The position numbers were made by a program, and so were the translations under genes. The notes below the pieces were generated by a model. The model had not been told where the DNA came from and searched no databases. It worked only from the letters and a program-made list of their open reading frames with translations. DNA of 64,000 nt from Haematococcus lacustris (taxonomy: Eukaryota; Chlorophyta; Chlorophyceae; Chlamydomonadales; Haematococcaceae): contig JASKMD010000004.1 in the NCBI GenBank assembly GCA_030144725.1, positions 6,387,431 through 6,451,430 of the forward strand, read 5' to 3'. Below are positions 1 to 14,817 of this stretch, one piece after another. Every line of letters starts with the position of its first letter. Within the stretch, counting starts at the first letter, position 1.

Positions 1-3000
1 GCCTGCTGGCCTGGCTTGATTTTGCTTTGCACAGCTGTTGCTCAGCACCTCCCTTACCACCATGGCCACCACCATCACCATCTGCCCGGCTTGGCATCCA
101 CCCACTTTGTCTTCTACCACCCACCCCTGCCTTCTACTCCTCCACCTAACAACCATCCAACCAGGTTCCCGCATGGGCTGCTATCCATCCAGCCAGCCAG
201 CCACCCAGCCAGCCAGCCGACCTGGGTACCAGCTGCCCCCCCCCCTGCCCGCTGCTCACCTTTGTGACGTATTTGGGTGGGCGCTGCAGCCCCCTGGCAT
301 CCAGCACCTTGTTGATGCTGGTCTCCAGCTGCCCGTGGTCCTGGTCAGGCACCTCCACGCCGGGGAACAGGTCGCGGATGATGTTCTGGAACAACTCCAC
401 ATCATCAACCTGCAGGGAGCAGGTTCGACGTAAGCTGCAACTTCAACTGCAGCATCAGCAGCATCAGCGGACACAGGACAGAGTGCACAGTTGAGGAGGA
501 GGAAAAGACAAAGGGTGTAAAGGGGGAGGTGGGGAGTGGATGGCGGAGGGTGGGGGTGGGATGCAGAAGGTGGAAGTGCTGAGCCATTTAAAGCCAGGAA
601 TAGGGTTGTTATTGTGCAGGAACCCATCCTGGCATAATATGTCGCAGAACGCCACACCCTTCCCCTGGTCCCCCGCCCCCCTACCCCTGCCCCCTACCTC
701 CTGCCCCCGCCCCCCTACCCCTGCCCCCTGCCCCCCTACCCCTGCCCCCTACCCACAAGGAACTTGGGCAGGTTGGAGTCCCTCATGGCGCGGATCAGCA
801 CCACGTCCTCGCTGAGCTCTGGGTTGGCTCTCTTCAGGGATCCGGCCATCACTAGCACGCTCTTCACCGCCCGCATGCCAAAGTCATAGTGGTCCTGCAG
901 CACGGCACCCCACACCTGAGCACCATGGGGTTGGGTGTGGCAGCTGGAGCGGTCATGCCCCTTGCTCAGCGCCTGGCCTGGTGCCGCCTTAGCATTGCTC
1001 AGCGCCTGCCCCAGGCCCATGCAACCCCCTTCCGGCCCCATGCAGCCCCATGCAGCCGCCTGCAGCCGCCCCAGTGACTGCCGCCACACCTGCTGTGACA
1101 GCTGCTCAGAGCTGAGCTTATAGAGCTTGACCATCTTGCGGCTCAGGTTCTTGCTGTCCTCGAAGCCCTCACTGAACAACATGACCTCGGCCACCAGCGC
1201 GTAGTCGGGGATCATCATGGCCATGGGCCGGAACAGAGCCTGCCAGGGCACCAGTTGCGGTGCAGGCCATCAAGCTCTGTGCTAAAGGAGGAGCAGCCTG
1301 ACACTGCGCTGTGAGGTGGGCGCTGTGTGGGGAGGGAGGGGGGCCGTTGTTTGGCTGTTCGTATTTTGTTTGCTCCCTTAGTCTGCTCCCGTGGCGCGTC
1401 TTCTGCACAGGGTGGGAGCTTGCCGCATTTAGGTATAGAGCCGCAGGTCTCTGTGTGTGGGGCTGGGGCAGGCCAGAGCAATGCCGAGTATAGGCCAGAG
1501 CAATGCCAAGTGCGGAGGGGAGGCCTGCCCAGTACACAGGCTCGGTGGGGAATTATAGATAGATGGGCTCTGTGTGTGGGGAGGCAGGTGTATAGGGCAG
1601 CAGGTTTCTGCTGGGCAGGGCAGGGCAGGAAGGCAAGGGCTGGGCTGGGCTGGAACCCCTTCAGCTGTGTGGAGCGCATGACCCAGCCTCTGCCAAGCCC
1701 CAGCCCCTGCCAAGCCGTAACGCCACTGTGCACTGTGGCCTAATAGATGGTGGGTCATGACGTGTGGCAGCAGGTCATGCAGCCTGGCCAGGAGGTCAGG
1801 AACATCCCTGCCCTTGCAACTCACTGCAAAAATCTAGTGCCATGCTTGCATGGCTACATGGTTGCATGGTTGCATGGCTGCATGGGTTTTGTTGGGATAC
1901 CTTGAGGTTGTCTGGCAGCTCCGTGCGCCCCGCATAGCCGGGGTTCATGGTGATGAACACGCCGCAGGTCGGCACCAGGCGGATGAACCTGCCCTCAAAG
2001 TTGAACTGGCTCATGTTGGCCTTGAGGGCGTTCTGGATCGTCAGCAGCTGCTGGGCGACCACACTCAGCACCTGAGAGGGCAGGGCAGACAGGGCAGCCC
2101 AGCTGTCCTTTGCGTTGTGGGCAGGTGGAAGGGCATTGACAGGGTGCTGGCGCGCCCCTTACACCTACAGCCGCACCCAGGTTCAAGTACCACAACACAA
2201 ACCAGGTGCAAGGGCGTCAACAGGGTCACCCCACAGCCACGCCCAGGTTCAAGTAGCCCCAGCCCACACACATGGCCAGCCCACTGAGTGTCAGTAGGTG
2301 GCTGTTCCTGAGCTCTACCCCAAGCGCAACACAGGCGGCTTGGATTGGACAACAGCATTATAAAAAGCCACGGCAGAAAAATCTCAGCAGCATTGACCCA
2401 CGGGGCATTGTTATGACGCAGACACGCAGCCACAGCTGCACAGACCCATGCCCTGAGCATGGAATCTGAGCATGGGTCGTGCTGGCGGTTCCAGCACTGT
2501 CAGACGCCCTTCCCATGTGAACTGGGTGCTCTTCCCATGTGAGTTGGTTGTAGGAGCTGCAGCGCCAGTGCAACTGAACAATTGAATTGACGGCTGAAAC
2601 ACAGGCGGTGGCAAGTGTGGACAAAGGACAGGCCCAGGGGGAGCAGCACAAACCTCAATGTCTATGCGGTTGAACTCGTCAAAGCAAGCCCAGGCGCCAC
2701 ACTGGGCCAGGCCAGAGAAGAACTTGCCCTGCACAATGGTGCATGGAGGCAGCCATGAAGCACGTCAAGGTAACGTGCATGCAAGCATGTGCACACCCAC
2801 TTCAGTGCTCGTTGTGGGGCCTGCTTTTGCTATGCTGTTGCCGGCTATGTCGCCTTGTGGAGCTGTGCTGGTGGACTCAATTCGCTGGTGCTGGAAAAGT
2901 CACCGACGTTTTAAAGCAGAGCACCAGGGGGAAAGGGTAGCAGGAGGTAAGGGGCAAGGGGCAAGGGGCAAGGGGCAATGGGCATGCCAATGCCAAGAGG

Positions 3001-6000
3001 CAGGATTAGTGGCTTGGGCTGGTGAGCCGCGCACCATGAACTTGAAGTCCAGGTTCTCCCCGCAATTGAACACCACGCAGTTGATGCCCAGCGCCTTGCC
3101 CAGGTCCTTGGTGGTCTCGGTCTTGCCTGCAGGACAGCGTTGGGCAAGGCAAGGCCGGCAGCAGGGCAGTGGGACAGCTGCCAGCAGGTAGGGGCAGGGA
3201 GCCTGTCAACTGCAGGAGGGCAACTCGCAATCTGCTCTGTTCCGCTTTGGTCAGCCTGTCGACTCATGTCTGCTTGAAGGGTCCGCACTGTCCTGGCCGT
3301 GTGCACCATAGTGCCCGCCCGCCCGCCCGCTTGCCTGCCTGCCTGCCAGCCTAGGGCGTCTCCCTGCCTGCTGTACTGCCTGCTGTACTGCCCGCTGTAC
3401 TGCCTGCCTGCAGCTCACCTGTACCCGCAGGGCCTGCAGGCGCCCCACCCAGCTGGAGGTGCAGCGCGCCAGTGAGCGTGAGGTAGCAGCGGTCAGTCAT
3501 GGGGGTGACCACCAGCCTGGCCTGAGCCCCCAGGTACTCGTAGGAGTAGAGGAAGCGGGCGTTCACCTACACCAGGGGGATGGGGCCACAGCGCTGTGCA
3601 GGGACTGCAGCACTGGGGTCTGATGGGACACACGCCATCATGGCAGCCCCCGTCCCGCCCCGCCCCCGTCCCGCCCCGCCCCGCCCCGCCCCGCCCCGCC
3701 CCGCCCCGCCCCGCCCCGCCCCGCCCCGCCCCGCCCCGCCCCGCCCCGCCCCGCCCCGCCCCGCCCCGCCCCGCCCCGCCCCGCCCCGCCCCGCCCCGCC
3801 CCGCCCCGCCCCGCCCCGCCCTTTTCCCGCCCCGCCCCGCCCCGCCCCGCCCTTCTCCCGCCCCGCCCCCGTGCCGCCACTCCTTTGCCAGGTTAGCCCC
3901 CTGCTCCCAGTCTTGCCTGGCTAGGCCTTGCCCACCTGGCGCACCACCACGTCCTCATTCTCCAGGTAGTACCTCAACTGCATCTGCCACTCAAACTCAT
4001 TGGTATCCTTTGTGCCTCGCTTGATCAAGTCAGCGAGGATGTCGCGGGCATGGACGTCGATGGTGATGAGAGCGGCCAGGGAGCGACGATTCAGTTGCGT
4101 CAGCTCGCCCCTCACCAGCCGGGTCAGCTCTGCCAGCTGCTTTATGTTGGTCTGCACCGCCAGCAACAGCAGCAGCAGTGTCAGTAGGTGCAGCAGCAGC
4201 AGTGTCAGTAGGTGCAGCAGCAGCAGTGTCAGTAGGTGCAGCAGCAGCAGTGTCAGTAGGTGCAGCAGCAGCAGCGGCAGCAGCAGCAGCAGCAGCGGCA
4301 GCAGCAGCAGCAGCAGCAGGGGCAGGCCACTGTCAGCATTGGCCCACATCAGCCGAAGGTATCAGTGGCACTGGGTGGTGCCAGAGCCCTACTGCCAGAG
4401 CCTTACTGGAGGTCTGCTGGCTGGACCAGGTCAATTGTCAACCAGGTGGCCAGGCAGGTGGCCAGGCTGGTGGTTAGGCTGGAGTTGGTGGTTAGGCTGT
4501 TGGGGGTTGGGCAGGTAGTTAGGCAGGTGGTTAGGCAGGTGGTTAAGCTGCTGGGTAGGTAGGTAGGTGGTTAGGCTGGCTGTTAAGCTGGTGGTTGGGT
4601 GGCCAGGTGGCCCCTGACCTGCAGATAGTCAGTGAGGGCAGCCAGGGCGTCTGCAGCCTTCAAGGCCGCTTCCACAGCGGCACACCAGAAGATCTGGCTG
4701 ACCACGATGACCAGCTGGGCAGGCTGGTGCAGCACCCACTGGGCGCGGGGCTCCTCGTTGTAGCTGGAGTAGCCCAGGCGGGCCAGCTTGCGCAGTGAGC
4801 CTGCGGGGCGGCAGGGGCAACAGGCTGACTGGCGCGGCACTGCCACCCTTTCGCAGCACCTACTGCCACCACACGGCCCCTGTGATATGTGTGCCCAGTG
4901 CTCTTGCACCCTGTAGACAGCTACACAGGCTGTAGGCCTGGGTCCAGGGTGCTGCAGATGCCATACACAACCAGCCCTGCTCTCACCAATCATGGAGGAC
5001 TCCACATCGCACAGCCACTTCTCCACGTTGCCACGGGCCTTCAGGTTCTTGCCCAGACTCACCTGCTCGCCTTCACCTGCGGGAGCAGCAGAGGGCCACA
5101 CAGGGCGTGCCCTTAGCCGCTTGCTATGCCCTTGTGCCCCTGCCCCTGCCCCTGCCCCTGCCCCTGCCCCTGCCCCTGCCCCTGCCCCTGCCCCTGCCCC
5201 TGCCCCTGCCCCTGCCCTTGTGCCCCTGCCCCTGCCCTGCCCTTGTGCCCCTGCCCCTCCATGCTCCACTGGCCCCACCCCGCCCCCTCCACGCACCGCT
5301 GATCATGGCAAAGATGTCGATGGAGCGCGGGTCGTCGCCAAAGTCAAGGCGGCGGATACCATCAAAGCACTTGCCCATGTGTGGCTGCACCGCCTGCACA
5401 TTCTTGGTCTGCGCCAGGATCTCAAGCAGCTCGTCATTGGACAGGAAGTAGAAGCGGGGGAAGCCCATGCGCTTGGTCTCCAGGTAGTCCTCCAGGTTCT
5501 GCACCAACAGAACAGCAGCCGGCACCACTCGGCAGCTGACAGCCCACCGCCAACAGCACAGCAGCCAGCACCACTCAGTGGCAATCCACGACCTTCAGCA
5601 GCAGCAACTGCTGCCAGTAATGCCATACCAGCAGCAGCAGCAGTGGCAAGCGCAACACGATGCCCTGGCACCCGCCCAGCCAGCAACCTCGTGACCAAGC
5701 AAACTGGGTCAAGTGGTTGTGAACATCCCTTTCTTGCAACAGGTTGCAGGTTCGACAACTGCAAGGCCAACACATGTTCTTGTCAAAGTCCATCTCTCAT
5801 CATGGTATAGGATATCAGGGCATGTGACCTTGGTGGCAACAGCACAGTAGTGGCGGCAGCAGCGGCACAAGTGCCAGCAGTAACGGCATCATCCACTATT
5901 GGCAGCACTCAAGGGTTGAGGGCAGCCAGCTGACCACCCACCCAAGGGGGTCACTGCTCCCCTACCTTTTGAATCTTCTCCAGCGTCTCGTTAGCCTTCT

Positions 6001-9000
6001 GAAATGTCTCCAGGATGCCGGGCGCAGTGCCCGCCAGCAGGGCATTGGGCCGGTCCTTGGTCCGCCGCATGATTTCCCTCAGCTGCTTGTCAGTGCTGGC
6101 AAAGGCCTTGGCCTCAACAGGCAGCTGGCGCTGGATGTCAGGCGCACTGCGCACATGACTCACACAGCGATGTGGAAGCCCTGAGGTACTCCTGAGGTCC
6201 CTGAGGTCCTGCTGCTGCTGCTGCTGCTGAGGGAACACAGCCTACCCATGCCTAGTAGGATCAGCGCCATTCAGCTTGCATTGATGGGATACTTACTCCG
6301 GGCGGGAGGCCCTTCCGGTGTCTGCTATCAGGCCGGCCAGGTGCCAGCCCAGCCCAGCCCAGCCCAGCCCAGCCCAGCCCAGCCCAGCCCAGCCCAGCCC
6401 AGCCCAGCCCAGCCCAGCCCTGGCTTGCCTGAAGATCGGTTCTAGGTACATCCAGGCCTTCTGCACAGCGATCCACTCGTCCAGCGTCTCCGCAAACAAG
6501 CTGAGCTGCCGCTCCACTTTCTCCACCTCACCGCGAATGCCGGCCACAAAGCGCGAGGCTAAGATGGTGGACATGGTGACCATGCTGTCCTCCAACACCA
6601 CCTACAGGCAGCAAGGTGGCTTGATGCACCTGGCCGGCATGGGGCAGGGCAGGGCAGGCGGAAAGCATGCCAGGAAATGCAAGGGCAATGGCAAATGTGG
6701 GGGTAGGGTGAGGATGAGGGCATTAACAAGGGGGAGGGGGAGAGGGAGGGGTGAGGATGAGGATGAGGGCATTGGCAAGGGGGAGGGGGGGAAGGGAGGG
6801 CTGGGGAGAGGGCATTGGCAAGGGGGAGTGCTCGTTGCCCTGGGCTGCAGGGCCTGACCTGGATGTCCTCAATGGCGCCCAGTATGAACACGTCCTTCAG
6901 CTCCTTGTAGGGGATGACGGTGAACTCCACGTCACCCCAGCGTGCCTGCACCTTGGCCAGCAGCTCCTCCAGCGCCAGCTCCTGGGTGGCCTCTGTGCTG
7001 ATCTGCACCAAGGACAAACACACACCCGCCCACCCTAGTCGACTGAACACTGGAGGGCAGGAGGGCAGAGGGCAGGACGGCTGAAGAGGACTCCCCTCCA
7101 CCACAGGCGCTGAACAGGGCGTAGTGGACCCTGCCCTCCTTGACTGCTCCAGGGCCCCGCCCAGGATGCTACTCCTTGGCAGCTATTGCGCAAGCCATAC
7201 CTGTACCTGAACCACCTGCACCTGTTCTATGAGGCCGACCCTGCCCTGCCAGCCGTGCAACAGCGCAGCCGCAGCGCAGTACGACAGCAGTGCAGCAGCA
7301 GCAGGAACCAAAGGTGGATGAGCTGGATGCAAGCCAGCTAGCCCCAGCTGTAGGCTTGGCAGCAGCACCCACCTGCTGTATGGCCTCCTTGTGCTCGATC
7401 ACGTTGACTCCCAGCAGAGTCTGACACACACACACACAGCCCACCAGGAGCACACAGGACACACAAGGGTGGCAGCAGCAACAGGAACTGTGACACTCTG
7501 ACACACACAGCACACGCACACTGTGAGCAGGCGAGGTCAGACCCTAGCCCAGTCTGACGCACACAGCACACCACAGTGCACACCAGGCACACACATACAT
7601 ACACACAAGTGGTAGCAGCAACAGGGACTGTGACACGACCACCTGCTGTGCTATGACTCTTCTACCATGGCCATGGCCACCTTCCCATCCTCACATGAAT
7701 CCACCGTGCACCCAGGGGCACGCACAGGGGCTGTGACACCACCACCTACCGTGATGTACTGTGATACCGTGGCAGCAGCAACAACTGTGTGTCAGGTTGA
7801 GTCAGGCTACGTCAAAACAGGCACTTCTCAGCCACTTGGTTGCAGTCATGGAGCTGGCATTGGCGGTGTGCAGCAGCAGCAGCAGCAGCAGCAGCAGTCG
7901 CAGCAGCACTGGAGGTCAGAGCAGGAGGGGCCAGGAGGACCCACCTGTAGGGTGAAGCCCACGTCCCGGTTCAGCACCTGGCCTATGGCCTCGAACACCT
8001 TGCTCCAGTGCCGCTCCTTCAAGGCTCTGTTGCGCAGTGCCTGCAGCAGCCGGGTCAGGGGTCAGGGGCTGCAGGAGCTGCAGGGTAGGCTGGGGAGGTT
8101 GAGCTGCAGGAGGCTGGCTAAGGCTGGGAAGGTTGGGTTAAGGCAGTAGTCAAGCTCAGGCCGATGCGTGGACAGGGTGGGGGTGAGCGAGGCTAGGCTC
8201 AGCCACAACTAGCCGACTGCGCAGACCAAAGCAGCAGGAGGGCGGCCAATGCCGAAGGCTTTTAAAACTGTAGGGTTAGGATTAAAGTTAGGGTTGGGTT
8301 AGGGTTGGGTTAGGGTGAGGGTTAGGGTGGGAGGGTTGGTCTGGTGGGAGGGTCAGTCTGGTGGAAGTCTAACCCTAACCCTAACCCGGGCGGCGGTGCC
8401 ATGGGGTGGGAGTGAGGGAGTGGGCCACCCTGACCATCACCCCATTTCTTCCACACCCTGACCAACATCCCATGTCACCTGCCCTGACCTCCCCTGCCTG
8501 GCCCCTGAGGCCCCTGGCTCAGCCCCCAACCCTAACCCTAACCCTATGCCCCACCTGGCTCCTGCCCAGCCCCCACCCCGCCCTGGTGTAAGCCCGGCAG
8601 CCCGGCCGCACTGACCTGCACCACAGGCTGCACGTCCCTGAACGTGTCCACCTGGCTTCGGAAGGCCGGCACCAGCTTGTTGGGCTGAAGCCCGCGCTCC
8701 ATCTTGGCCACGCTCTTGTGGAAGCGGCTGATCTGCATCACAGCATGCGGGGCACAGCATATCGCACACAGCATACAGCCTACAGCAGGGCTCTCAACAG
8801 GCAGTGTGCACACTGAAGAAGCGGTTGATCTGAGCCGCATAGCAGCATTGGTAGGTCTGCTGTCATCAGGCAGTAGGGTGCTCATCCATGAAGAGGAGTA
8901 CAGCAATGCATGCAGCCTGCTGCCAGGTGCGGGTGGTGCCTGAGGTGATGCATGGCGTGCCTGAAAGCAGCGCCACACTAGAGCGCCACACAGTCACTCC

Positions 9001-12000
9001 AAGCACTGCCTCCTGAGATGCTGTCGTGCACTACGCTTGCCTCACCGGCAGCAGCAGCACCCCTGGCTGGCAGCAGCTTCCCCATGGAGACCCCCCCACA
9101 CCCTGCCTCACCCCACCCCACCCCACCCTGACACACCCCGCCCTGCCGCACCGCTTCGTCCATTGCCGCTGCGTCCAGCTGCTCAAAGGGCAGGTGGCGC
9201 CAGGAGCTGGTGAGCGCCTGAAATTCTGCGGAGCCCTGCCACAGCGCCAGCTTGAGGCCAACCTCCTCACTGCAGTCCTCTAGCGCCTCGGCCTGGGACT
9301 CACCCAGCTGCGGCCAGCAGGGGCAAGGTGGGGCATAGGGTTAGGGTTAGGGTTGGGGTAAGGTTAGGGTTAGAGTTAAGGTTAGGGTTGAACCCTAACC
9401 CTAACCTAACTCTAACCCCGGGCTAACCCTAACCCTAACCTAACTCTAAGGTGGGGCATACACGCGGCTGCATGCAGCCTCAAGCTGTGCCGCTGCTGCT
9501 GCTGCTGACGGTGACCATGGTGGTGGTGGTGGTGGTGGTGGTGGTGGTGGCGGCGGTGGCTATATATGGCTATATATGGTGGTGGCGTGTGCAGGTGCGC
9601 ACTGCTCTCTTGCCGCTGCTGCCTTGTCTGCTGCGTGCACTGCTGCTGCTAGGAGAGTGGTTGAGACCCTGCATGCTGACCAGCTTGCTCCCTGACCACA
9701 GCCAGCCACCAGCCAACTCACCCCAAGCAGCCTGCACCACCCCCCACCTTGAACAGCGCCTGGAACTTGTTGATGCGCTGCGCCTCCTCCTGCAGCTTGT
9801 CCACGCTGTCCTGAAGGCCCAGCAGGAAGGGCACCACCTTGTCCGCGTCACTGCCCTCGGCCAGCACCATCTCGTGTGCTGCCAGCGCCCGCAGCTCCTT
9901 CACCTCCGCGGTGATGGACTCGATGCCTGATGGGGGGGGCAGGGGCAGGGGTAAGGGTAGGGGCAGGGGCAGGGGCAGGGGCAGGGGCAGGGGCAGGGGC
10001 AGGGGCAGGGGCAGGGGCAGGGGCAGGGGCAGGGGCAGGGGCAGGGGCAGGGGCAGGGGCAGGGGCAGGGGCAGGGGCAGCAGAGGGTGTACCAGGGCTG
10101 TAGGGGTCGGGGAGGGGGAAGGGTGAGATGGCGAGGGGTGAAGTAGGGAGGGGGAGGGATGAGGTTGGAAGGGGGTGGGGAGGAGTGAGGCAGGAAGGGT
10201 GAGATGTTGAGGCCCCCATCCAGCCAGCTTCTCACCAGCTTCCAGGCTTGAGCTGTACTTGTTGATGTTGTCCTCCTTAGCCCCCTCCACCTCCTCCATG
10301 GTGCTCTGAAAGCAGCCACGGCCCATGGTGCAGAGTAGGCATGCAGGCTGGGAGGGAGGGCCAAACAGCCTGCAGCTTGGCTGTGCCCAGAACAGCACCT
10401 GCCCAGTGCTCCCAACAGCCTAGTGCACCCGTGCCCTTTGTAGGCTAGGTCAGCTGCCGCTGGGCCTAAATTGTCCTGAAGCCCTGCAGGGTGCAGGGAG
10501 GAGGGCTCCTGACAGGAGCTACCGCGTACCTTGCAGACCACCTTCACAGCTCACCGGCCCCCAGCCTTGACAGCAGTCTGCTGCCCCCCGCCCCACCCAG
10601 CCTGCTGCAGGCCTCCCCTCTGCCCCCTCGGACCTTGAGCGTGTTGTAGGTGGAGTCCATGGTGGCGTATGCGGCCCGGTCCATGGCGGGCACTGGGATG
10701 GCGAACTCGTCAATGAGCTGGTAGATCTCGTGGATCTCATTGCACCGCATGTCCAGCGCCCGCTCGCTCTCACGCACCTGACGTGACAGGGGGGTAGGGG
10801 ACAGGCAGGGCGTGCAGCACATAGGACATGTCGCCACAACAGGATCATTGTTTTCACGTGTCGCAAACCTCTCTGGCCATCTTCCTAAAACCTCCTCCCT
10901 GCCAGCCCCCCTGACCTGGGCCAGGAACTGGATCTGCTCCACGTAGTCCTCCACGCTGCTGCAGGGCGCCTGCAGCCTGCTCAGCGCCGTCTGCACCTCA
11001 CCCATGAAGCCCTGCAGCGGCAGGGCGAGGCGGCAGGGTGAGGCGGCAGGGTGAGGGAGCACAGCCAAGGGGCACAGGCAAAGGGGCTGCAGGCCAGGGG
11101 GCATTGGCTAGGTGTGTGCTGGCTGCTGTGGCACCCCTGAAGCCTGACCCTGGCCCTGACCCTGGCCCTGACCCTGGCCCTGACCCTGACCCTGGCCCTG
11201 ACCCTGACCCTGACCCTGACCCTGGCCCTGACCCTGACCCTGACCCTGACCCTGACCCTGACCCTGACCCTGGCCCTGACCCTGGCCCTGACCCTGACCC
11301 TGACCCTGACCCTGGCCCTGACCCTGGCCCTGACCCTGGCCCTGACCCTGACCCTGACCCTGACCCTGACCCTGGCCCTGACACTGACCCTGACCCTGAC
11401 CCTGGCCCTGACCCTGGCCCTGACCCTGACCCTGGCCCTGACCCTGACCCTGACCCTGGCCCTGACCCTGATTCTGACCCTGGCCCTGACCCTGACCCTG
11501 ACCCTGACCCTGGCCCTGACCCTGGCCCTGACCCTGGCCCTGACCCTGACCCTGACCCTGACCCTGACCCTGGCCCTGACCCTGACCCTGACCCTGTAGC
11601 AGGGTGTGCTGCTGCTGGCTCCCAAAGTGCTTCTGCTGGCCACTAGGGTGCAGGTTGTTGCAGGGGAGGGGCAGGCTGTTGCACCCACATCAAACAACTC
11701 CCCGGCCAGGCATGGCAGCATGGCGTGCAGGCGGGCCAGGCAGGTGGTGGGCGCAGGCACCAGGGTGGCCTTCAGCTTGCGGCAGTTGACGCGGATGATG
11801 CCCACGTCCACAGTGTCGGGCAGAGCCTCCATGCGGCTGCGCTGCTCAGCCAGCATCTGCACCGGGTAAGAGGGTGCGCAGCAGGTTCAGGCTCAGGGTA
11901 GGGTGGCAGGTTGAGGGTAGGGGCGGCCTTGGCAGCATAGCAGCTGGGATCTGTGGCATATGTCATGCAGGAGCAGGCTGCACAGTAGTCCGGGTGGGAG

Positions 12001-14772
12001 GGTGCGCAGCAGGTTGAGGTTCAGGATAGGGTGGCAGGTTGAGGGTGGGGCGCAGGGCGCAGGGCGGGTGGGGGTGGCAGACTGGGGGTGGTGGGAGGAG
12101 GGACAAAGAAGCACGAGGGGGTAAGCGGGAGCAAGAAGCGGGAGTAAGCGGGAGTAAGAAGCAAGAGGGAGTAGAGCTTCTGGTGGTGGGGGGGGCAGGG
12201 CCTTGGCAGCATAGCAACAGGCAAGGGCTGCGTCAGATCTGGTTCAGGAGTCCAGATATGCAAGAGGTGCAGTGCTTTGCCAGCCGCAGACAATACAAGG
12301 CAGCCTGGCATATACACATATACACACACACACATATATATATATACACATACATACATGTATATATGTTTACTTATATGAAGCAGGTCTTGCTTAGCTT
12401 GCAGCATGCCCCGCGCATGCATGTGGTCCTGTGCTCTGCCACACCCAGACCCACTGCTGCCACCTGACCAGGCCTGGCCTGCTCTGACCTGCATGAGTGA
12501 CCTGAAGGTGGCCAGTGTGACCCTGGGTGCCTCCGCCTCCTCTTCTGCATCTGCCCCTTCAGCTGCAGCGGCGGTGGGGACTGCAGCGTACAGGCAGCAG
12601 CAGGGCAGGGCAGGGCAAGCAGGGCAGGGTAAGGCAGGGTAAGCAGGCAGGTAAGGCCAGAGGTGGGAGAGGGAGGTGACGCAGTGGACAGAGTGAGAGG
12701 GTGACCAGGAGCAGGCGTGCAGGCCCCTGACCCTGTTCTGATGAAGGCAATGAAGGTCTTCAAGCTGGTCAGCTGCAGGCAGGCTTGGCCGGTGGCCAGG
12801 CAGGTGGGCTGCAGCATGTTGGTGTGGGGTAATCAGTCTAGGCAGCCATGGCAGGTGAGCAGGCAGACCACCCTGCAGCAGCCACAGGGGGCCCCCTGTG
12901 TTGGGCAGCACCCCCCTGTCGAACATCCCCTGGCAGACTGCAGATGAGCACCAGCCTGTCATCAGAAGCACCCTGTCAAGCCGCCCCTGATACAGGTATG
13001 CCCCCCACCCCACCTGCAGCACACTGCCTTACCTTGCCCTCTGCCTGCCCACGTGCCCACAGTCCCCTTTCACTGCCTAGGTGCCGCCCCTGATCCCTCC
13101 TTGCCCTCTGCCTGCACGTGCCCACCTTGCCCTTCAGCTGCCTAGGTGCCGCCCCTGCCCTCTCCTTGACATCGCCCTGCCCACAGGCCTCCCCTGATCC
13201 CTCCTTGCCCTCTGCCTGCCCATGCGCCACCCCCACCCCACCTTCTTCCGTGTTGGCCCCTCCCTGCCCCTCCCCTGGTGCTGGCGCTGCGGGCTGTGCA
13301 GGCAGCCCCTGCCCCTTGGCCTTGAAGGCGGGCCCCAGCGCCTCCACGTCCAGCTCCTGGTCGGACAGCAGCATGTCGCGCAGCTCATAGTACTCAGCCT
13401 TGTGCTCCTCGGTCGCGGCAAACGCCAGCTGCAGCGAGCTCTGCACCTCAGACACCTGCGGCCAAACAGCAGCAGCAGCGGGCGTGTCAGTTTGCTAAGA
13501 TGTATCAATAACAGTGTATTTATGAAATGGCTGCCACCTCATGGCTACACGCCCAGGCACATCAGAGTGTAGGAGGTGGGACCTCCATCAAGAACAGGCC
13601 TACTGCATGGGCGACTGCCCAGGCATGTTCGTGGCTGAGCGCTGGTCATCCCAACGCCAGCAGCATGGTCTGACCCCGACCCAGCTGCCCTGGCCCTTGG
13701 TCCTGCCCCGTGCCCTGGCCTGCCCCAGCTGCCCTGCCTGCCCCCACCAGGTGGTCGTAGTCCTCATTGGCTACCAGCTCATGCAGCTCAGTGCCGGGCT
13801 CCACGTCCCCGGCCTTGTCAGCCATCACCACCTGCAGGGAGATAGGGGGGAGGGGGGAGGGGAGGGGGACAGGCTGAGGGGGGGGAGGGGGACAGGCTGA
13901 AGGGGGGAGGGGGACAGGCTGAAGGGGGGAGGGGGACAGGCTGAAGGGGGGAGGGGGACAGGCTGAAGGGGGGAGGGGGACAGGCTGAAGGGGGGAGGGG
14001 GACAGGCTGAAGGGGGGGGAGGGGGACAGGCTGAAGGGGGGAGGGGGACAGGCTGAAGGGGGGAGGGGGACAGGCTGAAGGGGGGGAGGGGGACAGGCTG
14101 AAGGGGGGAGGGGGACAGGCTGAAGGGGGGAGGGGGACAGGCTGAAGGGGGGGAGGGGGCCCCCAAGGCACCCAGTCAGCCAAGCAGCAGGCAGCGGGAC
14201 AGCCAGGGGGCTGCCCTTCATTCTACTGGCCAGGCAGGCAGGAGCCCTCCCTGGCTCCCCCCCTCATCCGGCCCCCCCCCCTTCTCATCAGCTGCGCCCC
14301 ACCGCCCCTCCCCCCCTCCACCCACCTCCAGCAAGCCTGGGTCCCCATACAGCCTGGTCAGCGTGCACAAGGAGGCCAGGTAGCTGGTCAGGATGGCACC
14401 TACGCGGTGCTGGTACTCCTCCCCTGCCGGCTGGCACCACAGCTGCCCTGACCGGCTGTCCAGCAGCAGCTCCAGCTCAAACAGCGCCCGGCTGGCCCCC
14501 CCTGCCGCCACCCCCCCCTCCGCCCCCGCTTGCGGCCCGGCCCCGCTGCCCCCCTCCCCCTCCCCTGGAGCCGTCTGTGACGCCTGGGGGGCAGGCGGGG
14601 GGGTGTGGGGGGGAGGCTGGTGGCACACCGCGGCGAGCAGCTCGCGCACAGTCTCCAGCAGCACGGTGCGCAGCGTGGCGCAGACCATGTAGTCGCTCAT
14701 GCGGATGTAGGCCAGCAGGCGCCGCTGCTCGGAGCGCCTGGTGGCAGCGATGGTGTACAGCCAACCCTGGGG

Positions 14773-14817
<45 letters not shown>

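Larger units (their letters stand above)
3935..8760 (-). other. Dynein linker exons
   Basis: Exons coding for the mechanical linker that swings across the AAA ring. In order down the minus strand: [14 protein letters not shown] (about 8,700), [20 protein letters not shown] (8,030), [15 protein letters not shown] (7,415), [20 protein letters not shown] (6,980), [20 protein letters not shown] (6,570), [20 protein letters not shown] (6,140), [20 protein letters not shown] (5,495), [20 protein letters not shown] (5,045), [20 protein letters not shown] (4,780) and [20 protein letters not shown] (4,070). These blocks are highly conserved in dyneins, so the assignment is secure even where borders are approximate. 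Confidence 0.9.
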